This document shows, piece after piece, positions 9,253-18,265 of a stretch of 64,000 nucleotides of DNA. Origin of the DNA: an uncultured Lachnospiraceae bacterium (lineage in GTDB: Bacteria > Bacillota > Clostridia > Lachnospirales > Lachnospiraceae). A program made the translations under genes and the position numbers. Each line of letters starts with the position of its first letter. Within the stretch, counting starts at the first letter, position 1. The notes beneath the pieces are model-generated. The model was given only the letters and a program-made list of their open reading frames with translations. It was not told the origin of the DNA and did not search any database. Location: positions 62,001-126,000 of the forward strand of contig CATNCF010000005.1 of NCBI GenBank assembly GCA_950097145.1, written 5' to 3'.

Positions 9253-10326
9253 ATGAGCAGAGCATTAATGATTGGCAACTTGACAGTGCCGGTTCCAGTG
9301 ATACAAGGAGGCATGGGGGTTGGCGTCAGCCTCTCCGGGCTTGCTGGAAATGTGGCAAAATGCGGAGGCGTTGGGATTATCTCCACCGCTCAGATTGGAT
9401 ATCAGGAACCAGAATTTGACGAACATCCTATTGAGACAAATTTGAAAGCCGTCGCCAGGCACATTCGCAGGGCAAAAGAGATTGCCGGAGGCAGGGGAGC
9501 AGTAGGAGTTAATATTATGGTGGCTACCAAACGATATGAAGAATATGTAAAAGCTGCCGTAAAAGCGGGAGCCGACCTGATTATCTCAGGCGCAGGGCTT
9601 CCAACTATGCTGCCGGCATTTGTGGAAAAATCCAAAACAAAAATAGCCCCAATTGTATCTTCTATAAAGTCTGCAGCCGTAATCTGTAAGCTTTGGGACA
9701 GGAAATATAGGAGATGCCCTGATTTTATGGTAATTGAAGGTCCTAAAGCAGGGGGACATCTGGGATTTGCAAGGGAAGAGCTGGAAAAGATTAGCGAAGA
9801 AGAGTATGAAAAGGAAATACAGGGGATTATAGAGGTATCAAAGGACTATGGCAGTAAATACGGATACCATATTCCAGTGGTAGTTGCCGGAGGGATCTAT
9901 ACTGGAAAAGATATGGAACATGCCTTAAAGCTCGGCGCCGATGGCGTCCAGGCAGCTACCAGGTTTGTGACTACCTATGAGTGTGATGCCAGTGAGGCCT
10001 ATAAACGCGCATATATTGATGCCAGAGAGGAAGATATTATTCTGGTCCAGAGCCCAGTGGGAATGCCGGGGAGGGCAGTGAATAATACATTTACCCGTCA
10101 GAAAGTGAAAGAAAAGGATGAGAACTGGAAATGCCACCAATGCCTGGAAAAATGTAATCCAGGAAAGATTCCTTATTGTATTACAGACGCACTTGTCAAT
10201 GCGGTAAAGGGAAATCTCGATAAAGGATTGATTTTCTGCGGTGCAAACGCATACAGGGCTACGAAGATGGAGCATGTCTCAGAGATTATGGAAGAGTTCA
10301 AAAAAAGTGCGGAGCTGTGTGAATAG
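9253..10326 (+). CDS. Nitronate monooxygenase / FabK-like flavoprotein with C-terminal cysteine motif
   Basis: 357-residue FMN TIM-barrel of the same superfamily as fabK (VIQGGMGVGVS near the N-terminus, VIEGPKAGGHLG, VVVAGGIYTGKDM). It differs from FabK by about 50 extra residues and a Cys-rich C-terminal stretch, CHQCLEKCNPGKIPYC. It starts 11 nt after accDA and is the last gene before the terminator, so it is co-transcribed with fatty acid synthesis. Its reaction cannot be fixed from sequence: a second enoyl-ACP reductase, a nitroalkane oxidase, or another enoyl reductase are all possible. I keep the name at family level. Confidence 0.82.
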   Translation: MSRALMIGNLTVPVPVIQGGMGVGVSLSGLAGNVAKCGGVGIISTAQIGYQEPEFDEHPIETNLKAVARHIRRAKEIAGGRGAVGVNIMVATKRYEEYVKAAVKAGADLIISGAGLPTMLPAFVEKSKTKIAPIVSSIKSAAVICKLWDRKYRRCPDFMVIEGPKAGGHLGFAREELEKISEEEYEKEIQGIIEVSKDYGSKYGYHIPVVVAGGIYTGKDMEHALKLGADGVQAATRFVTTYECDASEAYKRAYIDAREEDIILVQSPVGMPGRAVNNTFTRQKVKEKDENWKCHQCLEKCNPGKIPYCITDALVNAVKGNLDKGLIFCGANAYRATKMEHVSEIMEEFKKSAELCE

Positions 10327-10368
10327 CACAACTCCGTTTTACTTCTGTTGTTTCGTTTGACAGAAAAG

Positions 10369-10402
10369 GAGTGCTGCAAAATTCCTGAATTTTGCAGCAC
10401 TC
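10369..10402. terminator. Bidirectional hairpin terminator between convergent genes
   Basis: GAGTGCTGCAAAATTC (10369-10384) pairs perfectly over 16 bp with 10387-10402. It is followed by CTTTTC on the minus strand and a short T run on the plus strand. It ends the fab operon and the convergent chemoreceptor gene. Confidence 0.85.
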
Positions 10403-10430
10403 TTTGATTATATGTATGGAAAAATTGGAT

Positions 10431-12122
10431 TTATTTTGTTAATTCAAATTGTCCAATCAGCTCATCCAGCATGGCCGCCTGTGCAGATAGTTCTTCGCTG
10501 GTTGCAGATGCTTCTTCAGCAGTGGCGGCATTGCTCTGTACAACGCCTGATATCTGATTGACCCCGCTTTCTGCCTGACGCATGGATTCTGCCTGATCTT
10601 CCATCATAACCTTCAGGTTTTTGGAAAAATCGGCAATCTGTTTAATTCCTTCCATAACTGCCTCTATGGTAGTAGCAGCGTGGTCTGCTGCAGAATTTCC
10701 ATCGGAAACTTCCCGGATAGAAGCTTCAATTAATTCTCTGGTATTTACCGCTGCTTTTGCACTCTGGTCGGCAAGATCCCGGATTTGATCGGCAACCACT
10801 GCAAAGCCGCGCCCTGATTCTCCAGCACGTGCCGCTTCTATAGAAGCATTGAGAGACAGAAGATTGGTCTGGGCTGCAATAGATTCAATTTCAGAAATAA
10901 TATCTCCAATCCTGGTAGAAGTATCATTAATTCGTTCCATAGCTGCCATCATGGAATTCATTTCTTCGCGGCTGTGATCTGCTTCATTCGCATATTGCTG
11001 TGCTTTAGAATAGGATTCTTCTGCGCTCAATGCACCTTTTTCCATAGAGACTGTAATGTCAGAAATGGTTGCATGCAGTTCCTGTACCGCATTTGCCTGT
11101 TCTGTAGCGCCCTGTGCAAGGCACTGAGAAGCATTTGCCAATTCGTTAGATCCTGCAGATACCTGATTAGAGGCTTCTCCAATGGCCAACAGCGTTTCTG
11201 TCATTTGATCCCGTAATCCACGCATGGACTCGTATAATTTTTGGAAGTCTCCTGTATATTTTTCTGAAATTTTGGATCTGACGGTATAATTTCCACTAGC
11301 CATCTCTCCTAATACTTCTTCAATATCAAAGATAAGTTCGTCCAGGTTGTTAGCCATTTCCTGCGCATCTTTTTCCATATCTTCTACTTCATCCCCGGTT
11401 TCCACTACAGGAAAAGGAGTGGTGAGGTCTCCAGCGGAAAATGTTTTCAGACGATCTCCCAATTTGTTTAAGGGATCAGCAATTTTCTTTGCAATTTTTT
11501 TGCCCATTTTGGTGGATAATGTCATGGCTGCTGCAATTACCACTAAAATAGCAGCGGCGAACACCCAGCCCAGAATCATAAGTAATCTGGAAAGACGGTT
11601 TCCTTCGTTTACTTTTACATTCAGCAGCTCTTCCAGTTGCGTATAAATGTTGTCATAAATATCTGCCAGTTCTGAAAGGGCGATTTCTTGTGCCTGCACA
11701 CAGAGTTTCCGGTCTGTGGTTGCTCCAAGCTCCATGATTTCCGTGTCCAGTATCCAATACTTTTCCAGTTCTGCTTTGATGTTGTTATAAGTTGCCCTGC
11801 CGTCTTTTGATACAATTGTTTTTTCTATGTCTGCAAAATATATTTCAAATCTTTCTTTACCTTCCTTATGCTGCTGTATTACAGTTTCAATCGCATCTTT
11901 GTTGTCATAGCCGATAGCTGCCCGGAGCGAAGATCTGAGATCAGCAAATTCAAACATTGCTTTTCCAATATCTCCCTGTGCAAAACCATAGTTATTTAAT
12001 GCATAGGCATATCTGTTAGATATGACAAGCAGTGCAATCAGACCCAGAAATGCTGCAATTGCCGTAATCGATGATACCTTAAAAATAGAAACTGTCAGCT
12101 TTCTCTCAATGTTGTTGTTCAT
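10431..12122 (-). CDS. Methyl-accepting chemotaxis protein
   Basis: 563-residue transmembrane chemoreceptor. A membrane segment near 17-36, an extracytoplasmic helical sensor to ~180, a second membrane segment near 180-203, a HAMP region, then a long coiled signalling domain with the family-defining tip [20 protein letters not shown]. It passes ligand signals to CheA/CheW, both encoded at 49-52 kb. The ATG at 12122 is preferred over a GTG 21 nt upstream because the ribosome site AAAGGAG overlaps that GTG. The sensor is a four-helix type, and the ligand is unknown. Confidence 0.93.
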   Translation of the reverse strand: MNNNIERKLTVSIFKVSSITAIAAFLGLIALLVISNRYAYALNNYGFAQGDIGKAMFEFADLRSSLRAAIGYDNKDAIETVIQQHKEGKERFEIYFADIEKTIVSKDGRATYNNIKAELEKYWILDTEIMELGATTDRKLCVQAQEIALSELADIYDNIYTQLEELLNVKVNEGNRLSRLLMILGWVFAAAILVVIAAAMTLSTKMGKKIAKKIADPLNKLGDRLKTFSAGDLTTPFPVVETGDEVEDMEKDAQEMANNLDELIFDIEEVLGEMASGNYTVRSKISEKYTGDFQKLYESMRGLRDQMTETLLAIGEASNQVSAGSNELANASQCLAQGATEQANAVQELHATISDITVSMEKGALSAEESYSKAQQYANEADHSREEMNSMMAAMERINDTSTRIGDIISEIESIAAQTNLLSLNASIEAARAGESGRGFAVVADQIRDLADQSAKAAVNTRELIEASIREVSDGNSAADHAATTIEAVMEGIKQIADFSKNLKVMMEDQAESMRQAESGVNQISGVVQSNAATAEEASATSEELSAQAAMLDELIGQFELTK

Positions 12123-12427
12123 TACCCAATTTACTCCTTTCACTGTTATAATGTGTTATAAAGTTTTATCTTCTTTTGCTAAATGGTACAATATAAAATC
12201 CTTCCCCATGGAAAGAATTTAAAATCACTATTTTGTACATTAATATGAAGAAATAAGGAATTAGCTTCCAGACATAATTATACTATATTTGCAAAATTAT
12301 TCAATAAAAAAATAGGAATTTTGTCACAATTTTCATGATAATAAAAATTTTCCTTTCCAAATCTTGTGTGAATTGTTATAATATAACGACAGGGAGCAGA
12401 AATTTACAGACATCACAGGAGGAACAT
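12123..12427. other. A+T-rich divergent intergenic region
   Basis: About 305 nt between the divergent chemoreceptor and GH13 genes. It has many A and T runs. A good extended -10 promoter for the GH13 gene is visible (separate entry). On the minus strand several weak -10-like boxes exist but none is convincing, and no sigma-D type GCCGATAT box was seen. No ORF with a ribosome site lies here. Confidence 0.6.
12354..12382 (+). promoter_or_regulatory. Promoter of the GH13-like operon
   Basis: TTTCCA (12354-12359), 17-nt spacer, and TATAAT (12377-12382) preceded by TGT, an extended -10. The start codon of the GH13 gene lies about 45 nt further on. Confidence 0.6.
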
Positions 12428-14377
12428 ATGAATTTTCAAATCTGTACCGGAATACAAGATAAGCCAGGCGTAACTAAACAGGAAGATACAATTCTTTTTT
12501 CTAGTCAGGCACCAGAACGTGCCGACTGTAATTTATTATTGTATCCAAAAAATAATGGAACGGTTCTGAAAATTCCTATGAAAGCACAAGAAAGTCGGAA
12601 AACTTTATATACTGTGGGAATACAGGGGCTGGATTGGGAGAACTATGATTATAATTTTGAGATAAATGGACTGGAAACAGTGGATTCGTGTGCAAAGAGA
12701 ATTACTGGACGTGAAATCTGGGGGGATCAGAAACGCAAGCCGTCAGTGGAGAAGGCAGAAGCTTTTGTACCGCATTGGGAACAAAAGCAGCAGGAGACAG
12801 GGGCAAAGGGGACTGAAATTCAGAAACGGCATCATAAGGCAAAAAATGAGGAACAAGTTAAAATAAAAGGTTCCTTTTATTTTTCTGATTTTAATTGGAG
12901 AAAGGATAAAAATCCAGGAATATCAAAAGAAGATATGGTAATGTACAAACTGCATGTCCGGGGCTTTTCCATGGGTATGCGGAAAAATAATAAGAAACGC
13001 GGGACTGTGGGCGCCCTCAATAGAAAACTGGATGCGTTAAAAGATATGGGTATTACCACGATACTGTTTATGCCAGTATATGAGTTCGAGGAGTTTCTAT
13101 TATTGGATGAGAGTAAGCAGGAGCAGAATCCTCAGAATATCATTAATTACTGGGGCTATACAGTGGGAAGTTATTTTGCCCCTAAGGCGTCTTTTCTGTC
13201 AGAAAATGATCCAGATGAATTAAAATACTTGATTTACAAAATGCATGAGAAGCAGATGGAGTGTATCCTGGAATTTTATTTTCCGCAAAATTTAAATCTT
13301 CTTTCTATGGTTGATATTCTTCATTACTGGCGCAGGGAATATCATGTGGATGGGTTTCGCATTATTGGAAACTCTGCAGGGGCGTCATTGGTGGCGGGAG
13401 ATGGGATTTTGTCGGGCTGTAAATTATTTTTTGATGGGTTTTCAGAGGAACTGGCACAGGATCCACAGAGGTTTGGTCCGGAATTATACGCATATAATGA
13501 AGAATTTCTTTATGGGGTGCGCAAGATACTCAATCATCACAGCGGCAGTATTTACGAATTTGCGTGCCAGATGCGCAGACAGCAGTCTCATCAGGGATTT
13601 GTGAATTATATAGCGGAAAATAATGGTTTTACCCTCTGGGATGTTTTTTCTTATGATCAGAAGCATAACGAATTAAACGGAGAAGGAAACAGGGATGGGA
13701 ATTACTGGAATTTCAGCAGTAATTGCGGCCAGGAAGGGTTCAGCAGGAAGCGTTCAGTGTTGGAACTGCGTAAACGCCAGTTAAGAAATGCCCTTGCAGT
13801 ATTGTTCTTTGCCCAGGGGGTTCCCATGCTCTGGATGGGGGATGAGTCTGGAAACTCCCAAAACGGAAATAACAATGCCTATTGCCAAGATAACGAGATT
13901 GGCTGGAAGGACTGGAAAAACAGCGGATTCTGCCGCAGTATGATAAATTATATCCGTGCCCTTGCAGAACTTAGGACAAGGTATAAGATGCTGCGGAGCC
14001 CGGATCCCTATCGGCTGATGGATTACAAAAATTCAGGAAGTCCAGATCTTTCTTATCATAGCGACAATGGATGGAAAATAGATTTTAATATGAACAGGGG
14101 ATTTATTGGGATGTTCTATTCTGGCGCATATGCAGGAACAATCGAAAATATTTATATTGCCTATAATTTTCAATATCATTCCCAGAAATTTGCGCTGCCA
14201 GGGGGTATGGAATGGAAACTTCTGCTAAATACCGCCAGAGAAGATGCTGTCTTGGAAGAACCTGAACGTCTGGGGGCGATCCGGGAGATTCAGGTGGAAG
14301 ACCATGCAGTCTGCCTATTAGAAGGAAAACCTGCCCGGGTTCGGAAAAAACGTGAAAGAAGCAGGAGGAAAGAATGA
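12428..14377 (+). CDS. Glycoside hydrolase family 13 protein (pullulanase/GlgX-like), probably catalytically inactive
   Basis: 649 residues from the ATG at 12428, which has the ribosome site AGGAGGA six bases upstream. An N-terminal beta-rich segment (~1-170) precedes a GH13 barrel recognisable from YKLHVRGFS, YWGYTVGSYFAP, VDGFR, NGFTLWDVFSYDQKHNE and GVPMLWMGDE, resembling debranching enzymes. The three catalytic acids look substituted. The nucleophile position after DGFR-I is Ile313 rather than Asp. The acid/base position in KLFFDGF is Asp336 rather than Glu. The usual HDGF transition-state pair reads NNGF (Asn398-Asn399). The frame is intact, so this is not a decayed gene; a binding or regulatory role is inferred. 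Overlaps the next gene by 4 nt. Confidence 0.85.
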   Translation: MNFQICTGIQDKPGVTKQEDTILFSSQAPERADCNLLLYPKNNGTVLKIPMKAQESRKTLYTVGIQGLDWENYDYNFEINGLETVDSCAKRITGREIWGDQKRKPSVEKAEAFVPHWEQKQQETGAKGTEIQKRHHKAKNEEQVKIKGSFYFSDFNWRKDKNPGISKEDMVMYKLHVRGFSMGMRKNNKKRGTVGALNRKLDALKDMGITTILFMPVYEFEEFLLLDESKQEQNPQNIINYWGYTVGSYFAPKASFLSENDPDELKYLIYKMHEKQMECILEFYFPQNLNLLSMVDILHYWRREYHVDGFRIIGNSAGASLVAGDGILSGCKLFFDGFSEELAQDPQRFGPELYAYNEEFLYGVRKILNHHSGSIYEFACQMRRQQSHQGFVNYIAENNGFTLWDVFSYDQKHNELNGEGNRDGNYWNFSSNCGQEGFSRKRSVLELRKRQLRNALAVLFFAQGVPMLWMGDESGNSQNGNNNAYCQDNEIGWKDWKNSGFCRSMINYIRALAELRTRYKMLRSPDPYRLMDYKNSGSPDLSYHSDNGWKIDFNMNRGFIGMFYSGAYAGTIENIYIAYNFQYHSQKFALPGGMEWKLLLNTAREDAVLEEPERLGAIREIQVEDHAVCLLEGKPARVRKKRERSRRKE

Positions 14378-15036
14378 CAGACAAAAAATTAGGGTTAAAT
14401 GGCTGTGCTTTAAAATGTATTGCTATGAGTTCTATGCTGATTGATCATATTGGAGCGGTCCTTTATCCGCAATATATTGTATTGCGGATGATTGGACGCC
14501 TTGCGTTTCCGATATATTGTTTTCTGCTGGTGGAAGGCGCTATGCATACAAGAGATATTCATAAATATGAGATTCGGCTGCTGATATTTGCAGTGATTTC
14601 AGAAGTTCCTTTTGATCTTGCTTTTTATGGCAGAATTTGGTGGGAGAACCAGAATGTATTCTTTACCTTGTTTCTTGGCATCCTTGCAATAGATTTGCTG
14701 AGGAATAGTGCACATAAGTTAAATGTGATTTTAATTCTTGTATTAATGATTATTGCGGCCGAAATTATGCATACAGATTATGGAGGAGCGGGAATTATAT
14801 TTATTGTGTGCTATTATCTCTTGTACCAGAAAAAAATAATGAAACAGATTATGTTTTTGGCGGAGAATCTTGTTCTTTATGGAGTTGGAGTGCAGACATA
14901 TGCTTCTTTTGCAGCGCTGCCCATGCTGTTGTATAATGGCAGGAAGGGGCCGTCCCTGAAATATTTTTTCTATATTTTTTATCCAGTTCATTTATTAATC
15001 TTATATTTAATTATCCGGATAAAGTATGGGAGATAA
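14374..15036 (+). CDS. TraX family membrane protein
   Basis: 220-residue polytopic membrane protein with about seven hydrophobic segments. The N-terminus (LNGCALKCIAMSSMLIDHIG) and the RLAFPIYCFLLVEGAMHTRD segment match the TraX family, named after the F-pilin acetylase. In Firmicutes these chromosomal proteins are presumed acyltransferases of unknown substrate. Starts inside the stop of the GH13 gene (ATGA), so the two are translationally coupled. The link with a carbohydrate-like protein suggests envelope glycan acylation, but that is inference. Confidence 0.85.
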   Translation: MTDKKLGLNGCALKCIAMSSMLIDHIGAVLYPQYIVLRMIGRLAFPIYCFLLVEGAMHTRDIHKYEIRLLIFAVISEVPFDLAFYGRIWWENQNVFFTLFLGILAIDLLRNSAHKLNVILILVLMIIAAEIMHTDYGGAGIIFIVCYYLLYQKKIMKQIMFLAENLVLYGVGVQTYASFAALPMLLYNGRKGPSLKYFFYIFYPVHLLILYLIIRIKYGR

Positions 15037-15057
15037 AGACTGATAGAGAGGTGAGAT

Positions 15058-15618
15058 ATGAAAGCTTGGCAACATTTTAAAACAATTAATCATCATAAAA
15101 TGCTGGTGATGAAAGGGTGTTTTCGTGTGGGGCTTTATAAACAGGGGCTTCTGCATGACCTGTCAAAATATACACCGACAGAGTTTCTGGTGGGCTGCAG
15201 ATATTTTCAGGGAAATTTAAGTCCAAATAATGTGGAGAGAAAGGAAAAAGGTTATTCTTCAGCATGGCTGCATCATAAGGGCAGGAATAAGCATCATTTA
15301 GAATATTGGATTGATTATGGTGTGGAGAAAAAAGGAATTACTGGTATGAAAATGCCTCTGAACTACGTGGTAGAAATGTTTATTGACCGTATGTCAGCGT
15401 CTAAGAATTATCAAAAAGAAAAATATACGGACCACAGTGCCCTGGATTACTACGAAAATGGCAAGGAATATCATATCCTGCATGAGGAAACCAGAGCGCT
15501 GTTGGAAAAATTGCTTCACATGCTGGCAGAACAGGGAGAAGACGCAACGTTTCAGTATATCAGACATGTTCTGCTGAAGCAGAAAGATTATGGGACGCCT
15601 TACCGCCCTCAGTCTTGA
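15058..15618 (+). CDS. DUF5662 family protein
   Basis: 186-residue soluble, His-rich protein beginning MKAWQHFKTINHHKMLVMKG. Motifs LLHDLSKYTPTEF and AWLHHKGRNKHHLEYW suggest a metal-binding HD-like helical fold. It matches the family described as DUF5662, common in gut Clostridia; the function is unknown. It follows the TraX-like gene by 21 nt with GAGAGGTGAG as ribosome site. Its 3' end overlaps the convergent DUF4250 gene by 10 nt. Confidence 0.8.
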   Translation: MKAWQHFKTINHHKMLVMKGCFRVGLYKQGLLHDLSKYTPTEFLVGCRYFQGNLSPNNVERKEKGYSSAWLHHKGRNKHHLEYWIDYGVEKKGITGMKMPLNYVVEMFIDRMSASKNYQKEKYTDHSALDYYENGKEYHILHEETRALLEKLLHMLAEQGEDATFQYIRHVLLKQKDYGTPYRPQS

Positions 15619-15791
15619 ACAAACTGATTTTGTCCATTGTCATAATGGTAAGAAATGGCGGAAAGCCGTTTTAGCAGTTCTTCCCTGGCAATGTTATTGC
15701 TTTTACAGAGATCTTCTAAAGATGTGTGATGGTCTCTCAGATAGGTGTTTACCACACTGAGCAGCATAACCGGATCTTTGGGAAAAGTCAT
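15609..15791 (-). CDS. Small DUF4250 family protein
   Basis: 60 residues, MTFPKDPVMLLSVVNTYLRD at the start and a short helical body ending in DNGQNQFVQD. The pattern (DP-MLLS-VNT-LRD) matches DUF4250, a small protein frequent in Lachnospiraceae. A perfect ribosome site (AGGAGG, 6 nt spacing) and a near-consensus promoter precede it on the minus strand, so it is a real gene despite overlapping the convergent DUF5662 gene. Function unknown. Confidence 0.85.
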   Translation of the reverse strand: MTFPKDPVMLLSVVNTYLRDHHTSLEDLCKSNNIAREELLKRLSAISYHYDNGQNQFVQD

Positions 15792-15824
15792 AGATTACCT
15801 CCTAAATTCTAACATTTTGATATT

Positions 15825-15853
15825 AGTATAGCCTGTTTTTAAAGGGTTATCAA
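15825..15853 (-). promoter_or_regulatory. Promoter of the DUF4250 gene
   Basis: On the minus strand TTGATA (15853-15848), 17-nt spacer, TATACT (15830-15825). The start codon is 34 nt downstream. Confidence 0.75.
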
Positions 15854-15941
15854 GGTGATTTAAAAATTTTATTCGATATGGAAAGGCACTTCGAAGCTTG
15901 ATTTTTCATAGAATGTAATAAATCAGCTTAGAGGTGCTTTT

Positions 15942-16568
15942 TTGAAAACTTTTTTAATGCCGCTGAAGGAAGAGGAAGAAAAATATTATCTGGAAAAAAT
16001 GAGAGAGGGCAGCCTTGAAGCTAAACATACATTAATTGAGCGTAATTTGAGACTGGTAGCGCATATCTCCAGGAAGTACCAGAATGGTGAGGAAGATATG
16101 GAAGATTTGATTTCTATTGGAACCATAGGGCTTATCAAAGCAATTTCCACCTTTAATTATGAGAGGGGAAACCGTCTTGCTACCTATGCGGCCCGGTGTA
16201 TTGACAATGAACTTCTCATGTATTTCAGAGGCAAGAAAAAAACTTCCCGGGAAGTATCCCTGTATGAGCCTATTGGAACAGACAAAGAAGGCAACCAGAT
16301 CAGCCTTATGGATGTAGTAGAAAGCACAGAACGTGATATTTTTGATATTATAGAGCTTAAGGGCAACAGCCGGAAGGTTTATGAGATGATTCCCAAAGTA
16401 TTGAACAAAAGAGAACGGGAAATTATCCAGTGGAGATATGGATTATATAATCAAATTCCAGTAACTCAGAGGGAGATAGCGGATAAGCTGGGAATTTCCC
16501 GTTCCTATGTAAGCAGGATTGAAAAAAGGGCGCTGGAGAAATTAAAAAGCTGTTTTGAGACAGCCTGA
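15942..16568 (+). CDS. sigK: RNA polymerase sporulation sigma factor, SigK-like
   Basis: 208-residue sigma-70 family protein. Region 2 reads LIERNLRLVAHISRKYQNGEED and DLISIGTIGLIKAI; region 4 ends with LGISRSYVSRIEKRALEKL. The segment EPIGTDKEGNQISLMDVV is characteristic of SigK, the late mother-cell factor, rather than SigE or SigG. Start is a TTG with GAGGTG 5 nt upstream; a later ATG at 15957 has no good site. The frame upstream meets a stop at 15909 with no start, so there is no membrane-inserting pro-sequence of ~20 residues like that of Bacillus. The gene is uninterrupted, with no skin-type element. Confidence 0.87.
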   Translation: MKTFLMPLKEEEEKYYLEKMREGSLEAKHTLIERNLRLVAHISRKYQNGEEDMEDLISIGTIGLIKAISTFNYERGNRLATYAARCIDNELLMYFRGKKKTSREVSLYEPIGTDKEGNQISLMDVVESTERDIFDIIELKGNSRKVYEMIPKVLNKREREIIQWRYGLYNQIPVTQREIADKLGISRSYVSRIEKRALEKLKSCFETA

Positions 16569-16717
16569 AAGGCATAGCCAAAGCCTGCCGGCGGTTTGAA
16601 AATTCAGGCCGCTGACAAAAACGGCTTTTCAAATGAAGAAAAATGTGTTACCATAAATTTATCTTTTTTCAGGGCGTATCTGCCCATAAATTCCCAACAG
16701 CACAGAGGGAGGTATCA

Positions 16718-18265
16718 TTGTATAGTATTGTGTCAACGGCAATTGTCTGCGGCATTCAGAGCATTCTTGTTCAGGTGGAAGCAGATGTCTGTGATGGAAT
16801 GCCTGCGCTGGAAATGGTAGGCGTATTGTCCTCGGAGGTAAAAGAAGCCAGGGAGCGGATCCGTGCTGCAATCCGCAACAGCGGTATCCGTTTATCACCG
16901 AAAAAAATCACGGTAAATCTTTATCCAGCAGATGTTCGGAAAACGGGAACAGTTTTTGATCTGCCCATTGCACTTGCGGTTCTGGCAGCATATGGGAGAA
17001 TTCCCCAGGAATATTTGGAAGGTGTTCTTTTTGCTGGAGAAATTAGTTTGAATGGAGAGATCCGTCCCACGTCAGGGGTGCTGCCTATGGTTCTCGCAGC
17101 CAGAGAGGCTGGAAAACAGGTGGTCTGCGTACCCAGAGAAAATATCCGGGAAGCTCAGATTGTCCAGGGAATCACCATTTTGCCAGGAGAAAATTTAAAC
17201 CAGGTAATTGAACTTATAGAACTTTTTTTCAAAGGAAAGTGGGAAAATAAAGGCGATAACAATAATATAGAAGGAACGGGCATGTACTATGAACATATGG
17301 AGTATGATTTTGCCGGAATCCATGGACAGAAAATTTTAAAACGCGCATGTGAGATTGCTGCAAGCGGCAGGCACCATATGCTGATGCTTGGTTCTCCAGG
17401 TTGTGGAAAGACTTTGGCGGCACGTGCCGTTGCCACGATTCTGCCGCCTCTTACACAGGAAGAAGCTCTGGAACTTGCCAAGGTTTACAGTGTCACAGGA
17501 ATGTTTGAACAGCGGGAAAAGTACTTCAGGGAACGGCCTTACCGCAGTCCCCATCATACCATCAGCCTGGCAGGTCTGGCAGGAGGAGGGGCATTTCCCA
17601 AACCTGGGGAAATAAGCCTTGCCCATAAGGGCGTATTATTTTTGGACGAGCTGACAGAATTTCAGAAGCCAGTGCTGGAAGCGCTCCGGCAGCCTTTGGA
17701 AGAACGGGGCATCCGTCTGGTGCGCAAAAGCGGTACTTTTTTCTATCCGGCAGATATTATGCTGATTGCAGCCATGAATCCGTGTAACTGCGGATATTTT
17801 CCGGACAGGAACCGCTGCACCTGCTCAAAGGCAGTGATTGAGCGTCATCTTAATAAAATCAGCCGTCCGCTGCTGGATCGGATAGATCTGTGTGTGGAGG
17901 TGCAGCGGCCAGTTTTGTCAGAGCTGACTGCAAAGAAACCAGAGGAAACATCAGCCCAGATCCGTGACCGAGTGGAACGGACACAGCGTATCCAGCAGAA
18001 ACGGTTTGAAGGAACTGAAATCTTATATAACAGCCAGATTCCGGCGTCTTCCATGGAACAGTGGTGCAGTCTGGAGCCAGAAGGAGAAAAGCTCCTAAAA
18101 GATTCTTTTGGACAGTTGGAATTAACGGCGCGGGGATATTACCGGATTATCCGTGTGGCGCGTACAATCGCAGATATGGAAGAATCGGAACAGATTAAAC
18201 GTTCTCATATTCAGGAGAGCCTTCTATTCCGAAGTATTGACAGAAAGGTATGGAATTGGGAATGA
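16718..18265 (+). CDS. comM: ComM/YifB family Mg-chelatase-like AAA+ ATPase
   Basis: 515 residues from a TTG with GGGAGG upstream; the resulting N-terminus (MYSIVSTAIVCGIQS) matches the family, whereas upstream codons do not. An N-terminal Lon-like domain (~1-170) is followed by the AAA+ core with Walker A GSPGCGKTLAAR and Walker B GVLFLDELTEF, then a Cys-rich NPCNCGYFPDRNRCTCS. ComM is a hexameric helicase that promotes branch migration during natural transformation in Gram-negatives. It precedes dprA, another recombination gene, and overlaps it. Confidence 0.9.
   Translation: MYSIVSTAIVCGIQSILVQVEADVCDGMPALEMVGVLSSEVKEARERIRAAIRNSGIRLSPKKITVNLYPADVRKTGTVFDLPIALAVLAAYGRIPQEYLEGVLFAGEISLNGEIRPTSGVLPMVLAAREAGKQVVCVPRENIREAQIVQGITILPGENLNQVIELIELFFKGKWENKGDNNNIEGTGMYYEHMEYDFAGIHGQKILKRACEIAASGRHHMLMLGSPGCGKTLAARAVATILPPLTQEEALELAKVYSVTGMFEQREKYFRERPYRSPHHTISLAGLAGGGAFPKPGEISLAHKGVLFLDELTEFQKPVLEALRQPLEERGIRLVRKSGTFFYPADIMLIAAMNPCNCGYFPDRNRCTCSKAVIERHLNKISRPLLDRIDLCVEVQRPVLSELTAKKPEETSAQIRDRVERTQRIQQKRFEGTEILYNSQIPASSMEQWCSLEPEGEKLLKDSFGQLELTARGYYRIIRVARTIADMEESEQIKRSHIQESLLFRSIDRKVWNWE

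Noticed and set aside
12123-12300. Sigma-D type promoter for the chemoreceptor gene
   Set aside because: No GCCGATAT-like -10 found on the minus strand; only weak sigma-A-like boxes.
16595-16633. TTTGAAAA...GCCG/CGGC...TTTTCAAA inverted repeat between sigK and comM
   Set aside because: Could fold, but no T run and an internal bulge; too weak to call a terminator.
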